Shown here: piece after piece, positions 46,506 through 58,195 of the stretch
How positions within the stretch are numbered: the first letter of the stretch is position 1
How the letters are laid out: each line of letters starts with the position of its first letter
Assembly (NCBI RefSeq): GCF_964656455.1
Contig: NC_135723.1
Span: 124,001 to 188,000 of the forward strand
Direction: 5' to 3'
Source of the DNA: Halichoerus grypus
Taxonomy: Eukaryota > Chordata > Mammalia > Carnivora > Phocidae
Length of the DNA: 64,000 nucleotides
Notes under the pieces: generated by a model
Database searches by the model: none
What the model was told of the DNA's origin: nothing
The model's input: the letters and a program-made list of their open reading frames with translations, nothing else
Program-made: the position numbers and the translations under genes

Positions 46506-49500
46506 GTGGGCGCCGGGACGGGCAGGCCGGGGGGCGGGCCGGCGCGGGAGGGGGGTCCCGGGGGCTCCCCGCTCACCCTTCAGCTGCGCCGCGCGCGCCT
46601 CGCGAGCCGCTGTCCCCGTCGCCGTCCCCAGCCGTCCCGCCGAGCGCGAGGGGCCCGCGCCTCCCCGGCTCCGCCCCTCCGCCGGCCTCCATGTTGGGCT
46701 GTGCGGCTGGCTGGGCCGGGTGGCTCCGCCAGGTTCTCGTTCCCGGCCCGGGGACTTCCCTGCACCGGGGGGCTCCCCGCAGCCGTCCCGGACCGAGCGG
46801 AAGCCGTGCCCGGGGTCTTCCCAGCGCCGCGTTCGGGGAGGGGCCTCTGAGCGCCCGGACCCCGCCTGGGAACGGGAGCCCTGCCCCACAGGCGGCGAGC
46901 AGTCAGGTCGGGGCTCTGGGTCTCCGGGAGCCTGGGAACGTGGATCCCAGAGTCTCCCTCTCCGGATACCCCTTCCTGTGTGCGGCGGGTGAGAGCGATG
47001 CTGGCTGCCCGCTTGGAGAAGGACCCCTCGTCCCTCCGCCTCCCCCCGACACCCCCCGGGCCGTCGGTGCGGAGTGGCCTTCGTGCCCCGGTGGGGCTCC
47101 CTGGCTCTGGCAGCCCCGTCGGAGGCCTCTGGGATGGCCCTGGGCCGCCCACGCGCAGGCTAGCCCTCTGCTTGCTGGGCACGCTCACTTCCCGCTCGCG
47201 TCGGTTTGCTCCGAGCGGTGTGAGCACGTCGGCCCTGAGGAGTGTGCTGAGAGGTGAACCAAGGTGACGGCTGTGAGCAGCCTCCTCCCGTGGCGGGGCA
47301 GGCCCCTCCGGGTGGCTGCTGACACCGGCCGGCCTCCGCGCGCTGGTGGTCGCTGCTCCCGAGTTCCCTGCGGCTCCGCGCCGTGTCGGCGTGCACTGAG
47401 GATGTGCCCTGGGCCTTTGGGGGAGAGCTTCGGGGCGCCTGCTGCCTGGTGCGCAGACTCCTCTCGCGCCTGGGACGCCGTTGACCCTGATGGGCCTCGT
47501 TGCGGGGCAACCAAGCAGCCAAGCGGTTGGGAGGGTGTCTGGTGACCGTGGAATTTCCCTACCTCCCTTCCTCACAGTGCTCTAGGAAGTTCCCTCACAC
47601 TTCAGGCACTTACTTTTCTGAGTTTCCAGCTGTCGGCTCCCAGCCCACCTCTCTCCTGTTCCCAGAGGGCGTGACAGCTCTGCTGTTAGTCCACATCCTG
47701 CTGACCGGATCGCCGCTGAGCGCCCCATGTCACCCACCCGCGGCCGCCTGCCTCTGAGCTGGCAGCATCCCTGCCCCTCTCCAGTCCTGCTCAGTTAGGG
47801 CGTTGCTACTGTATGCGCTCTCGAGTATCTGCTGTAGCCCTTCTGACGCACCTGCGTCAGGGTCCTGGCCAGCCCTCTTCCCAGGGGAAAGAAGCCCCTC
47901 CTGCCTGCCTTCAGGTCTCTTCATTCTCAGGGACCACCGCTGGTTTGGGCGTCATGTCCCACAGCCCAGCTGGCAGCTCAGGCCTCCCGCGTTTCTCGCT
48001 TTGCCTCGGGCTTCTTCTCGGAGCTGTCTGCTACCAGCCTGGTCTGAAGCTTACCCCGCCCAGCTTCCCTCTGTCCCTCGTGAGGGTGCTGAGCCTCGTT
48101 GCCCTCCCTGCGTCCGAGCCCACCCGTCTGGCAGCACTCCAGGTCGTACCGCTCAGTGGCACGACCCCCGGTTTCTGCCCTCACTGTCACAGCCATTAAG
48201 CATCTCAACAGATAATGTGTGGCGGTCCCCACTCCTTAGCTGAACAGGTATCTAGACCATGTTACTCCTGTGCTTACACTTCAGCGGCTTCCTGTTTCAC
48301 ATTAAATGAAGCCCGGACATCTCACCTCTGCTGCAAGGCCCTGTGTGGCTGGCTCCGGACCCCCTCCCGCCACCCCCCCACTTACCACACTGGGGCCACA
48401 CCTGTTTGCCACCACGGTGGCCTTCTTTCTCTTCCTCAAACTTGCGAGCTGCTTCCTCCTCAGAGCCCTCGTCTTGCTGCTTCCCCATTCTAGAGCACCT
48501 TCCACGTCGTCCCGGGGGGCTCCCCAAACTTCTCAGCTCGGACACTGCATTCTTGGAGAAGCCTCCCTCGACTCCTGGCTCCTTGTGTGACTTTCCCCAG
48601 ACACGTGCCAGACACCTTCACTGGTTTTCCTGGCACCGTTCTCTGCACCAGGGGGCCGGGCCCTGTCTCTGTCCCCAGAACAGTCAGCAGTCGGCGCCCG
48701 GATGCACAGTGACCTGAGCAGGGTACAGAAGCTGTGGTAGAGGGTACCAGCAAGAGGAGGTGGTCTCCGCTCTGGTGGGTCATGAAAGCTTTCCCAGGCA
48801 GAGTGGGTGGCGTCGGGCTGGGCCCTGAAGCCAGGTGGGGCGGGAGCAGGTGTATCAGCTCGCCACCACGGGTCTTTGTCCCGGTTCCCGGATTGTTCTA
48901 GATTGAGGCACGTTTGTTTACCTCCAGCACCCACTTCAGTACCTGACAGGACGTTGGTGTCGCTGTGTTTCTTTTTTTGTTTCCCATTAGAAAGTAAGTT
49001 CCATGGTCAGGGCCTCTGGGGATTTATTGGAAGCTTCATGGCTGTGAGCAGCAAGGAGCAGCTTCTCAGTAGGTGTGTTTGGAAGAGATGAATGAGTTAC
49101 AGGGCGCTCATGCGCCACACTCCATGAGCTGTGCCCAGGCCAGCACGCCTCTCTTCCACGGTGATTTGAAAGAAGGATGGGAGTCCGTTGAAAGTGGGAA
49201 TGAGCCTCTGAGCTGGGAACATTCACGAAGGTGGCTTAGGCTGGAGCCCTGGGTGGAGGGGAGTGGAGTTGGAGGGCAGGCGGCATGGAGCTTGGCTTTT
49301 ACGAGCTGCCGGGTCCCTTCTTGGAAGCAGTCTCTGCTCCCTGCTGCTTGTCTAGTGTCCCCGTCTTCTGCAGCCAGGGCTTGGTGGCTTCGAGATGTAA
49401 GGGCTTCTTTCCCCTGGGAAGAGGGCTGGCCAGGACCCTGGCCACCAGAATCTGGACGTCCACCAACTCCCACGTCTTATCCCTGTTTGTCTGCATGTTC

Positions 49501-52500
49501 CTTCTAGTGTCTCTCCTCCTCAGAGGCCTGTCCCCCCGTGCCAACCAGACCCTCGGGGCCTGGGTCTCCTTTCTTCAGACTTTCTCAGGCTAGGCAGCTC
49601 AGCCCGGTGGCTTTAGCAAGGCTGTGGGGAAGCTGAGTGGAGGCTGATTTGGTTCCTGTCAGATTCGGGGTTTTTTTGTTTTTTTGTTTTTTTCAAATTT
49701 TATTTTTAAGTGATCTCTACGCCCAGTGTGGGGCTCGAACCCACAACCCCGAGATCAAGAGTTGCACGCTCCACCGAGTGAGCCAGCCAGGCGTCCTGGG
49801 TCCTGTCCCACTCCTACCCCGCAGCCCTTAGCTGGCGCTCCTCGGCAGACCTGTGCTCAGAGCATGGGGGATGGCCCGCTAGTTCGGGTTCTGCCTTTGA
49901 CTTGCTGTCTGCTGGGTCAGCACCCCTACCCTGTGGTCTGCCAGCACTGCCCGGAGCTGAACTGCGGCAGAGTTGGTGTTGATGGTTGGGCTCCATGTGG
50001 ACTGTGGATAAGCCTTATCTTCCAGAATGTTCTCCATTCTGGAGAACAGAGGCTTAACCTCTGTTCTGGTCAAGGGACTTCCCATGCCCCAGGTGTGATA
50101 AAATTTGCCATATTTCCTCAACTCCTCTGGGGCTCCAGTTCACAAGCGTGAATCTTTCCCAGAGTTCTTAGGAATAATTAGTCTCACAGGAAAAGAAAGG
50201 GGCAGCCCAGGGTCACCTATGGAGAGTTACGGCTCCTCCAGAAAGAGAGCTTTGCCCGACCACGGAGTCTGTCCTGTGAGAAGCCTGACTTCATGCTGAG
50301 TCATGGCCCGTGTGGCTTCTGGGTTTTCCAGAAGAGTCCCAAGCCCAGAGAGACCTGCTCCACCAACTCCTCAGGCTTTCAGAAGCCAGAGCCGACCTGC
50401 ACGAGGGCGTTGGGCGGCCTTCCCAGCTGCCTAACGTGCACACTCAGCTTCCTGCTCCTCCTGGGGTGCTTTGGGTTCAGGAAGGTGCAGAAAATTGCCT
50501 TTATGAAACCTTCCAGCTCTGGGGCGCCTGGCGGGCTCAGTGAGTAGAGCGTGCAACTCTTGATCTCAGGGTGGTGGGTTCCAGCCCCACGTTGGACGTG
50601 GAGCCTACTTAAAATCAAACAAACTTCACAGCTTAGTTTTCTCAAAGTAGGCGGAGGCTCCCCTTCATAGGTTTGTCCCTCAGGAGAAGCCGCTGTGCGT
50701 AAGAACTGAGAAGGGCCCGGCAGAGCTCCTGCCTCGCGGGTCAGAGTGGGGCCCACGCTCCGCTCGTGGTTAGTGCGGCGGGGCAGCCGACCCCCAGAAC
50801 GCTGGTCACAGAGCTAACATGTTTGTGTTTTGTTTCAGGGCTCTCTTTACCTATGAGGGTAACAGCAATGACATCCGTGTGGCCGGCACTGGGGGTGAGT
50901 ACGAGCCGGTGAGGCCGTGAGTGGGCTGGCCGGGGGTTGGGGGGCATCAGGAGGCAGGTGTGGGGGAGGGGAGAGCGTTGCAGCCGTCACTGCTCCCTGG
51001 CGGCCGGCATCTCAGCCATCACAGCGAACGGAAGGTGTCCCCTGCGTGTAGCGAGCCTGCCGTGACCCTCCCCACAATCGCGTCGGTGTTGGGGAGCCAC
51101 ACACCGCCTTGTTACTCAGCGAACGCTCAGCAGTGCATTCTCCGCTTGCCATAGAGTGGTTCTGGCAGCCTGTTCTAGAAGCCGCTCCCTCATCTTTCTA
51201 GGAGGACCGCAGGTGGCCGTGGTGTCCTGCGCCCTGCGGTGCCTCAGGCACCACCCCCAGCGCCGCTCACAGGGCTCTGCTGTGAGTGCCCAAAGTGGGG
51301 GCTCGGGCCTGCCCCACACTCCTCGCAGCCTGGGAGGGTTTGGGGGTGCTGATAAGAAGCACAACCTCCGTGTCGGGACAATGGCTGAGGAGGGCCCGCT
51401 CCCGTGCCCCCGTCACTCCCCCGTCTTTATGGGGAGGGTCTGAGAGCTGAGCCCAAGCGTGGCTGCGGGACATTCCCATCTGTTCAGGGCCCTTTGTGGG
51501 GTCCGGGCAGGCTGTTGCAGACACGGTCCATTTGGAAGCCTCGTGCCTAATTTGTAGCAGAAATGACATTTTTTATTTCCGGAACTCCCCGTGGATTTCA
51601 TAGGAATGGTTTTTAAACTGGGGTGTGTAAACCATCACCTGAGGTCCGTGTCACAGATGCAAATCCTGGGGCTCCGCCCGCCCCCCAGCTCCTGTAAGTC
51701 CGCTTAATGGGAGCAGAACCAGGAGTGTGATTCTAATGCAGGCAGCCCTGACAAGCCTGGCTCAGAGGCAGGTTGGGTTTCCCTTGCTTGTGGGCGCTGT
51801 GCGGGGCCGGCCACAGGTGCCGGGCCCGCTGACCCCCCACCCCGTGCCTGCTGCAGAGGGGGGCCTGGAGGAGATGGTGGAGGAGCTCAACAGCGGGAAG
51901 GTGATGTACGCCTTCTGCAGGGTAAAGGACCCCAACTCCGGCCTGCCCAAGTTTGTCCTCATCAACTGGGTACGTGGAACTGGGGGGCCCTGAGTTCTCA
52001 TCTGGGTGTGACCCAGGAAAACTCCCTTTCCTTCTTTCCTTCTTTGCCTTCTGTGATTGGAGCGGAGGAGGATTTGCCTTCAGGGTGGCTCGAAGAGTGG
52101 GAGAAGTCCTTGTGGCCCCAAGGACAGTGGGGGCCTTGCCAGCACAGAATCCCACCCTCCTCCCCCCAAGCCCAGAATTGTTCCTACAGAATCGAGGATA
52201 GAGGACAGTCGCAGGACACCCTTGCTTTGGTCCCCTTCAGAGTAGTCGTCCTGAGGGAGCAGAGGGCCTGGAGAAGGCTCAGAGAGCATAGGACCCCTGG
52301 GTAGGACTGGGAAGTTCCGAGCCCTCCCCCGGCTCCCAGCGGAAGCTGGTGGTCATGCTGCCTCAAGGACCTCCTTGACTTGGAGGTGCGGGGCCTCGCT
52401 TTATCCTCTGCTTTGGGGTCGCAGTTTTCCCTCTGCTGGGCCCCCAGGGAGGGCAGCGGCTGTGCGGGTGTTGGAGGGTCACGCTGGGTGTGTTGTGTTG

Positions 52501-55500
52501 CAGACGGGCGAGGGTGTGAACGATGTGCGGAAGGGAGCGTGCGCCAACCACGTCAGCACCATGGCCAGCTTCCTGAAGGTGAGGCTGCCCCCTGAGGGCC
52601 TCCCAAGGGGCCTGGGTGTGCGTGAGCAGAAGTGTGCCCACACCCCGATGCTGTCCCTGGACTCGAGGGCGTGACCAGAGGCTGCTGCCCGGGAGGCCAC
52701 GCTGCGGCCAGAGCCACCAGCAGGCTGGCCTCAGCGGGAGGAAGGATGGATGACTGTGTCCGTTTCGAGCCCAGGGAGGATCATCTGCAGCTAGTCCTGG
52801 GACAAGGCTAGGCCCCGGGTTTCCGTTGGTTTTGTGAGGGTTTATTCGGCCGTGTTGTCAGGATCTGGAGGACAGGGAGAGTTGCGTATGCCCAGCCACC
52901 TCAGCGTGCCCGGTCCCTTACGCGTTCCTTTCCAGCCCCCCTTTGCGTGTATTAACATCAGTCCTCGGGGTGGAACCTCGTTTAGGTCCAAAAGCATTTG
53001 CTGTTTGCTTGTCAGGTCACTTTGCATGTCTTTGGTTACTGGCAAAGAGACTCGGGACTTTGATTTCTAGTGTGCCAACACTTCTGCAGATAAGCCTCAG
53101 TTTCTCCATGTGAGAGCTGAAGGAGGATCCCGAGCTCACTGGGTGTTAACTGACAGTGAGGTCACGGGTCTGACTTCTGAAGAAGAAATTGGTGGCTGGG
53201 GCACCTGGCTGGCTCAGTGGGAGGAGCACCGACTCTCGATCTCAGGGTTGTGAGTTCAAGCCCCAGGTTGGGTGTAGAGATACTTGAATAAATAAGACTT
53301 AAGAAATTTTAAAGGAAGAGGAAGAAGAAATCGGTAGCTTGCTTTTTGTAGAAAATATGTTTCCAGATCCTTTGTAAAGTTCGCTTTCATGAATCAGAAA
53401 GGGGCTCTCCGGCGCCTGGGCCTGCAGGAGCGGGTGTCCGGCACCTTGGAACAGGCCGTAGGCAGGGCCACGGAGCGCAGAGGCCGCGTGCCCGTGCTGG
53501 CACAAGTGCAGCGTGTTTGCCTCAAGGCGGTTTGTTGGCCTTGAGGAGAGTGTACCTGGTTCCCAGCGGGGTGTCCTGACCTCAGCCCTGGGCAGCAGTT
53601 GTCCACATTGTGCACCCTGACGTGTGCGTCCTGTCCTCTCCTGGAGTTCAACACCTAAGTGCTGTCCTGCCGCAGGGGGCCCACGTGACCATCAACGCGC
53701 GGGCCGAGGAGGACGTGGAGCCCGAGTGCATCATGCAGAAGGTGGCCAGAGCCTCGGGTGCCAACTATGCCTTCCACAAGGAGAGCAGCCGTTTCCAGGA
53801 CACGGGCCCCCAGGCCCCAGTGGTGAGTGCTGCCTGGGCCCGAGGGTGGCAGGCCAGGAGCCAGCAGACGGGCTGGTTTCTCCCTCGTGGGGCTGGGCTC
53901 CTGCCTGCCTGGCTCCCGGTCCCTGAGCCAGATCACGGTGCAGATGGTGACCCCGGGCCGGACGGAAGCCGGAGCTGCCCCCTGGTGGGGCAGGTGCTAG
54001 TGGGCCTGCGGAGCAGCTCTCTACCCTGCCTGGGGGTTCCACTGGCCGTTCTGGAGCCTCTTACACCCCAGGGACAGTCCAGTCACGAGGCCACGGCACC
54101 AGCGTGTCCTGCACAGTCCCGGATGGTGGGCTCCATGGAGGAACTTGTGGTGGATGGGCAGGCCCCTCCCAGTCAGGGGCAGACACGAGACACCCCATTC
54201 CCCGAGTTATGGGGAGCCCCGTTCCCCGAGTTATGGGGAGCCCAGTTCCCCGAGGCACGCCTGGGGTCTGTGGAGATTTCTCTGGGCACTGCCACGGTGG
54301 TCAGCTGTCTGAGGCTGGTGGACGGGCTTCCATCCGCAGGGGCCTGGTGCAGCCAGAGACCCCCTCGGCATTGCCCGGTGGTTTCCAGGGCCTTCGGGCC
54401 GTCTTGCTGCTTGCCGGGCGCTGTCCCCACGGTTGTTGCTGGTGTCCTGCGCTTCCCAGGGCGGCCCCGTAGCGGATCCTCTGTTCTCCGCAGGGCTCTG
54501 TGTACCAGAAGACCAACGCCATATCTGAGATCAAAAGGGTTGGCAAAGACAGCTTCTGGGCCAAAGCAGAGGTGAGTGCTGCCGGGCGCATCGAGCACAG
54601 CTGCCCCTCACAGAGATGGGGTGGGCCAGGTGCCACGGTGCCTTGCGCGCCGTTGCTCGGTTTTTCTCCCCATAAATTCACGGGGGTGTGTGTGTTCTCG
54701 TACGCGCCTGTGCTTGAGTGGAGGCCGAGTGGGGTTGGGCCGCAAGGCTGGTGGGCGGCCCCTCCCGGCGGCGCTGCACGGATGCCCCGGGGGGCTCGGG
54801 GGCGGGAGGGCAGGCCCAGCTGGCCCGCCCTGCAGGTGCTGAGTGGGGCAGACGGGCCCGGCTGTCCCTGCAGAAGGAGGAGGAGAACCGCAGGCTGGAG
54901 GAGAAGCGGCGGGCGGAGGAGGAGCGGCAGCGGCTGGAGGAGGAGCGCCGGGAGCGGGAGCTGCGGGAGGCCGCCCGCCGGGAGCAGCGCTATCGGGAGG
55001 AGCCGGGCGGTGAGGCCGGACCCCAGAGGTGAGGCCCCAGAGTTAAGGTGGAGGGAGGGTGCCAAGTGGGCCGCGGCTGGGCTGCAGCTCCCTCCTCCCT
55101 CTGCCCTCCCGGCAGGAAGAGTGAGCAGCAGGAAGTACTTTCAAGGAGCAGAGAGGAGCAGGTAAGACTGGGGTACTCCCCCCACCTCACCCCCCCGTGA
55201 GGGTCTGTTGCAGTAATGCCAGGGGGGTGTTCCTGCTGTGCCAGGGGGAGGGTCCTGCAGCCAGCTGGAGGTGGCAGGGGAGAGGACAGTGAACGTCAGA
55301 AGTGGCTGGCATGGACCTCAGCCCGGTCCTGGACGAGGCCCGTGAGCCCCTCCTCACTGCCGGGTCCACGCGCACCCCTCCAGGAGCCCATCAGGCAGAC
55401 AGCACATCCGCGCGAGATTTTCAAGCAGAAGGAGAGGGCCGTGTCCACCACATCCATCTCTAGCCCCCAGCCGGGTGAGTCTTCCCGCTGGGTCTAGCCA

Positions 55501-57277
55501 CGAGGCAGGGGCAGGCTGAGGGGGAGCCCGGGGTCCCAGTGTGGGGTCCCCAGAGGGAGCGACAGATGCGTCAGAAGGTGACAGGTGAGTGAGCAAGGAG
55601 AGCCTGTGCTCTTAAGAGTGGCTTCTGGGAGGGGAGCCTGGGCCGCAGGTGTCCCTTTCCTGCCCGTGGCCTCAGCCTGCAGAGACCTGGAAGAGAAGGG
55701 CCATGTGTGGCTTCAGAAGGGAGACCCTCCCACCCGGCCCCATTAACCCGTGGTGCAGCTTGCACGTGGTGGCTGGGCCCCGGAGCCTCTGTCACTCAGC
55801 TCTCTGGCCCCCAAGGACGCAGGACGGCAGCACCGTCCGCTCTCCCATGCTGGGGGGCTGCTCGAGGCGTTCTCTGTGTGATGTGTTTCTGCAGTGCCTG
55901 TGTCCCCCGTCCCCCTACTCCCTCCGTCTATGTGACGGCCCCTGTCCCGGGGCAGGTCCACCGTCCAGGCAGTGCAGGGTCCAGAAACAGTAGACACGGC
56001 TCGTCTTCCCCTCGTCCAACACTTGTGTGTTTACCTTTGTTTGCAGGCAAGCTGAGGAGCCCCTTCCTGCAGAACCAGCTCACCCAACCAGAGACCCAGC
56101 GCAGCACAGAGCCCACCCAGGCCTCCTCGAGGCCCAGGGCAGGCAAGGCGCTTGGCCACCCCGCGGGGGGAGGCGGTGCTGGGGGTGGGAGAGTGGGAGG
56201 GAGAAGGAGGGTGTCCGCTCCCCTTACCGGGGCTCAGGGCGGGCTGCGCCGTCCCGTGCAGATACCCGTGAGGAGCCAGTGGCCGGCGCTCCGCTGTGTC
56301 CAGCGCAGGCAGAAGAGGAGGCTGTGTACGAGGAGCCCCCGACGGTGGGTCCCCTGCGGCTGTGAAGGGGCCACGTGCCCAGAGACACCCTCCTCGTGCC
56401 AGTCGTGGGATGCCTGACTCCCGACGGCTCGCTGCATGCGGAGTCTCGTTTACCGTTGGAGCAGGCCCGTGGAATACGTGGTCTGGCACTCCTCTGCCCC
56501 GCCGGAGGTCCGGGGGTGGGGGGGGACATCGTGGGGGCAGTGGCATGGCCGCAGCCCTTGCCCTCCGTGTGCTGTGCCCCTCCCCCCAAGCCTGGTGTGA
56601 GCCCATAACGAGGACCCCGGATTTCTCTTCTTCCCACGTGGGTCAGGTGCAGCAGCAGGATGCCGGCTCTGAGCCCGTGGACCACTACCCGGGGCTGAGC
56701 GGTAAAGGGCTCTGTGCCCGGGCCCTGTACGACTACCAGGCAGGTAATGTGCGGTGGCCCGGCCACTCAGGCTGCAGGGCCCCACGTCAGGAGGCGGGCT
56801 TCAGGGCTCCCTTGGTGGGGGGACGGAAGGGTGAGGGGACGATGGGGTGGACGCCCTGCACAGCCCAGGCCTTCCCGTGCACTCCGGGCAGCGTCTATGG
56901 GCAGGAACCCCGGTTGCCAGCGTTGTGCTAGAGCCCGAAAGTGTGACCAGAGGGGTGGGCGGACCTGCACGCCGGGCCCCCGGTGGCCTGGCTGGAGGCT
57001 CAGGGAGCAGGCTGCTGTGCGGAGGAGGGGGGCCCAGGGTCAGGTTGTGCTGGGAAGTGTGTCGGGGGCGGGGGGCGGGCGTTGGCCGCTGCAGTGGCGT
57101 CGGGAAAGGCCCCCAGCCCCAGTGCTGCCTCCCGCAGCTGACGACACGGAGATCTCCTTCGACCCCGAGAATCTCATCACGGGCATCGAGGTGATCGACG
57201 AGGGCTGGTGGCGTGGCTACGGGCCAGACGGCCACTTCGGCATGTTTCCTGCCAACTACGTGGAGCTCATTGAGTGA
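46423..57277 (+). CDS. DBNL: DBNL, drebrin-like actin-binding adaptor (HIP-55/mAbp1), 13 coding exons
   Basis: Joined coding exons are 46423-46505, 50839-50894, 51857-51969, 52504-52578, 53676-53822, 54494-54571, 54874-55028, 55116-55161, 55384-55474, 56047-56142, 56262-56344, 56647-56743 and 57138-57277. They sum to 1,260 nt, i.e. 419 residues plus TGA. Every junction keeps frame and has GT-AG ends except the GC-AG intron after exon 10. Domains are an N-terminal ADF-H actin-binding domain (about residues 4-133, exons 1-5), a highly charged E/R coiled coil (about 185-232, exon 7), a proline-rich linker with a YEEPP tyrosine motif (Y336), and a C-terminal SH3 domain (about 362-419, with ALYDY at 367-371 and the WW pair at 397-398). 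From the family, the protein binds F-actin and links it to dynamin, endocytosis and T/B-cell receptor signalling at the cell cortex. The start is the ATG after the CGG tract, giving the family's [11 protein letters not shown]-terminus. The product is 11 residues shorter than the human 430-residue protein as I recall it. Confidence 0.97.
48255..48610 (+). mobile_element. L2 fragment in DBNL intron 1
   Basis: TTCCTGTTTCACATTAAATGAAG...AAGGCCCTGTGTGGCTGGC...CCTTCCACGTCG resembles the L2 3' region. A further L2-like piece follows near 48960-49050. Confidence 0.65.
49671..49797 (-). mobile_element. Short-type SINE, antisense, DBNL intron 1
   Basis: AAGTGATCTCTACGCCCAGTG...GAGATCAAGAGTTGCACGC...GAGCCAGCCAGGCG; tRNA-like head at the right end. 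Confidence 0.87.
50521..50628 (+). mobile_element. Short-type SINE, sense, DBNL intron 1
   Basis: GGGGCGCCTGGCGGGCTCAGTGAGTAGAGC... to GTGGAGCCTACTTAAAATC, about 210 bp upstream of exon 2. Confidence 0.88.
51607..51740. mobile_element. MER5A-like hAT-Charlie fragment in DBNL intron 2
   Basis: GGTTTTTAAACTGGGGTGTGTAAACCATCACCTGAGG...GATGCAAATCCTGGGGC...GATTCTAATGCAGGCAG resembles the small non-autonomous MER5A element. Non-coding. Confidence 0.6.
53198..53320 (+). mobile_element. Short-type SINE, sense, DBNL intron 4
   Basis: 19-bp TSD GAAGAAGAAATTGGTGGCT / GAAGAAGAAATCGGTAGCT (53179-53197, 53321-53339) with two mismatches. Confidence 0.9.
54193..54258. repeat. 24-bp tandem repeat in DBNL intron 5
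   Basis: CCCCRTTCCCCGAGTTATGGGGAG occurs twice, followed by a diverged partial third copy (CCCAGTTCCCCGAGGCAC). Confidence 0.85.
54874..55028 (+). CDS. DBNL: DBNL coding exon 7, charged coiled coil
   Basis: This exon encodes a run dominated by Glu and Arg (KEEENRR..., LEEERR...), the predicted coiled coil between the ADF-H domain and the proline-rich linker. It ends in phase 2 at AG|GTGAGG and joins exon 8 (55116), where the first base completes an Arg codon. The charged repeats are typical of this family and may tolerate small length changes. Exon 8 is one codon shorter than in human by my comparison. Confidence 0.93.
56047..56344 (+). CDS. DBNL: DBNL coding exons 10-11 (linker) flanking a GC-AG intron
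   Basis: Exon 10 is 56047-56142 and exon 11 is 56262-56344. The exon 10 donor reads CAG|GCAAGG, a near-ideal U1 match with GC in place of GT, and the acceptor reads CCGTGCAG|AT. Splicing here joins ...[11 protein letters not shown]... in frame, matching the family linker. Exon 11 carries the single YEEPP motif and ends ...PPT|GTGGGT. Mouse and human proteins have about 11 more residues here, including a second tyrosine motif. I cannot find coding sequence for them before exon 12 at 56647. Confidence 0.88.
57138..57277 (+). CDS. DBNL: DBNL last coding exon, SH3 domain
   Basis: This exon encodes most of the SH3 domain: the acidic RT loop (DDTEISFD), the GWWRGY motif, and the ALYDY-pairing C-terminus [10 protein letters not shown] followed by TGA at 57275-57277. 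In the family this SH3 recruits dynamin and other proline-rich partners. Conservation with the human protein is essentially complete across this exon. Confidence 0.96.
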
Positions 57278-58195
57278 GGACCCTCCGTGCTGGCTGCGCC
57301 GAGGCCGTCCTTCCCCTCCCCGCCCACACGTGCTTTCCTCACTGCCGGGGACGTGGCGTGCGGGGCGCGAGAGCCCCACGGCACTCCTCCGGGAATGGGA
57401 CCCCCCCAAAGAAGACAAGCCCTTGGGCTCCCTCAGACTGGGGTGCTCAGCCTGTCACCCTAGATGCAGCAATACCCCGTGATTCCCAAACGTGCTCCGG
57501 CAGCTGCAGGCCCTCCCAGCCAGCCTGGCCTTTGGCCCCCACAGGGGACATGGAGCCAAGCCCTGCTTGGCCGGCCTCTCCGTGGCCTCTGCCTGAGGAG
57601 GGTGGCGCTGCCCCGCCGGGCGGTCTGAGCCGCGGCCTTTGCCTTTTTTTCCCTTTCCTCTTGGCTCTAAAGGGTGGTGGCTCCAGCTGGTAGTGGTCCT
57701 CGGGAACAGTGACCTTGGCGTTTAGGACCAAAATCTGAGTGGGTCGTGACGGTTTGGGCAGCAGTAGGTCACCTTTCTGGATCCCGCCCTGTGCTCCCAG
57801 TTCCCTGTCCCTCTGCCTGGGCTGCGGACTGTGGGCAGTGGGCACGGGGATGACCGAGCCCCCGTCTGAGCGTATGATCAGCAAACCCGTGTCCTCCCGA
57901 GTGGTGCGCCCTGTTCCGCCGGCCCTGGTGTGTGCTCGCACCGGATTCTGGTTCCGGAAGAGGCACCGGAGCGGCCGCTCCCTGCTCTCTCACCCTGTTC
58001 ATCCCGGCCCACCCGTGTCTGCTTCCAGAGAGAGAACTTGCCCTGTTGTGGCCTGAACGCCCCCGTGTGGAAACCGGCCCCTTCCCGGGTGTGCGTGGGG
58101 CGTGTGTGCAGGTGCGTGTGCGCACGCGCGCACCCTCAGACCTCGGGCCGGCCGTGGGCCCTGGGAGAGGCATAAACATAAAGATGTGACTCGAG
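57278..58195 (+). other. DBNL: DBNL 3' untranslated region (3' limit inferred)
   Basis: After the stop there is GC-rich sequence without a long open frame, ending near two abutting CATAAA hexamers at 58171-58182. CATAAA is a known variant poly(A) signal, and GT-rich sequence follows at about 58200-58225. The 3' end is therefore placed near 58195 by inference. No AATAAA was seen between the stop and this point. Confidence 0.55.

Larger units (their letters stand above)
45880..46900 (+). promoter_or_regulatory. DBNL: CpG-island promoter of DBNL
   Basis: This is a dense CpG-rich block around DBNL exon 1. It contains GC boxes (GGGGCGGGG) and ETS-type CTTCCG/CCGGAAG motifs at 46310-46370, a partly duplicated CTTCCGGCCGCGGGG unit (about 46317-46352), and a CRE-like TGACGTCG near 45888-45895. 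No TATA box is visible, as expected for a housekeeping-type CpG promoter. The transcription start is not determined but should lie shortly upstream of the CGG tract. Confidence 0.75.

Noticed and set aside
45805..46992. 395-residue plus-strand frame across the DBNL promoter and exon 1
   Set aside because: It reads through the CGG tract and past the exon 1 donor into the intron. The real product is fixed by the spliced DBNL exons.
46580..47575. 331-residue minus-strand frame opposite DBNL exon 1 and intron 1
   Set aside because: Composition is driven by CpG density (Arg/Pro/Gly/Ala-rich), with no domain and no conserved splice structure.
53610..54575. 321-residue frame spanning DBNL exon 5, intron 5 and exon 6
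   Set aside because: It covers exon 5 in the right frame but then runs through the intron. Conserved exon boundaries with GTGAGT donors show the true structure.
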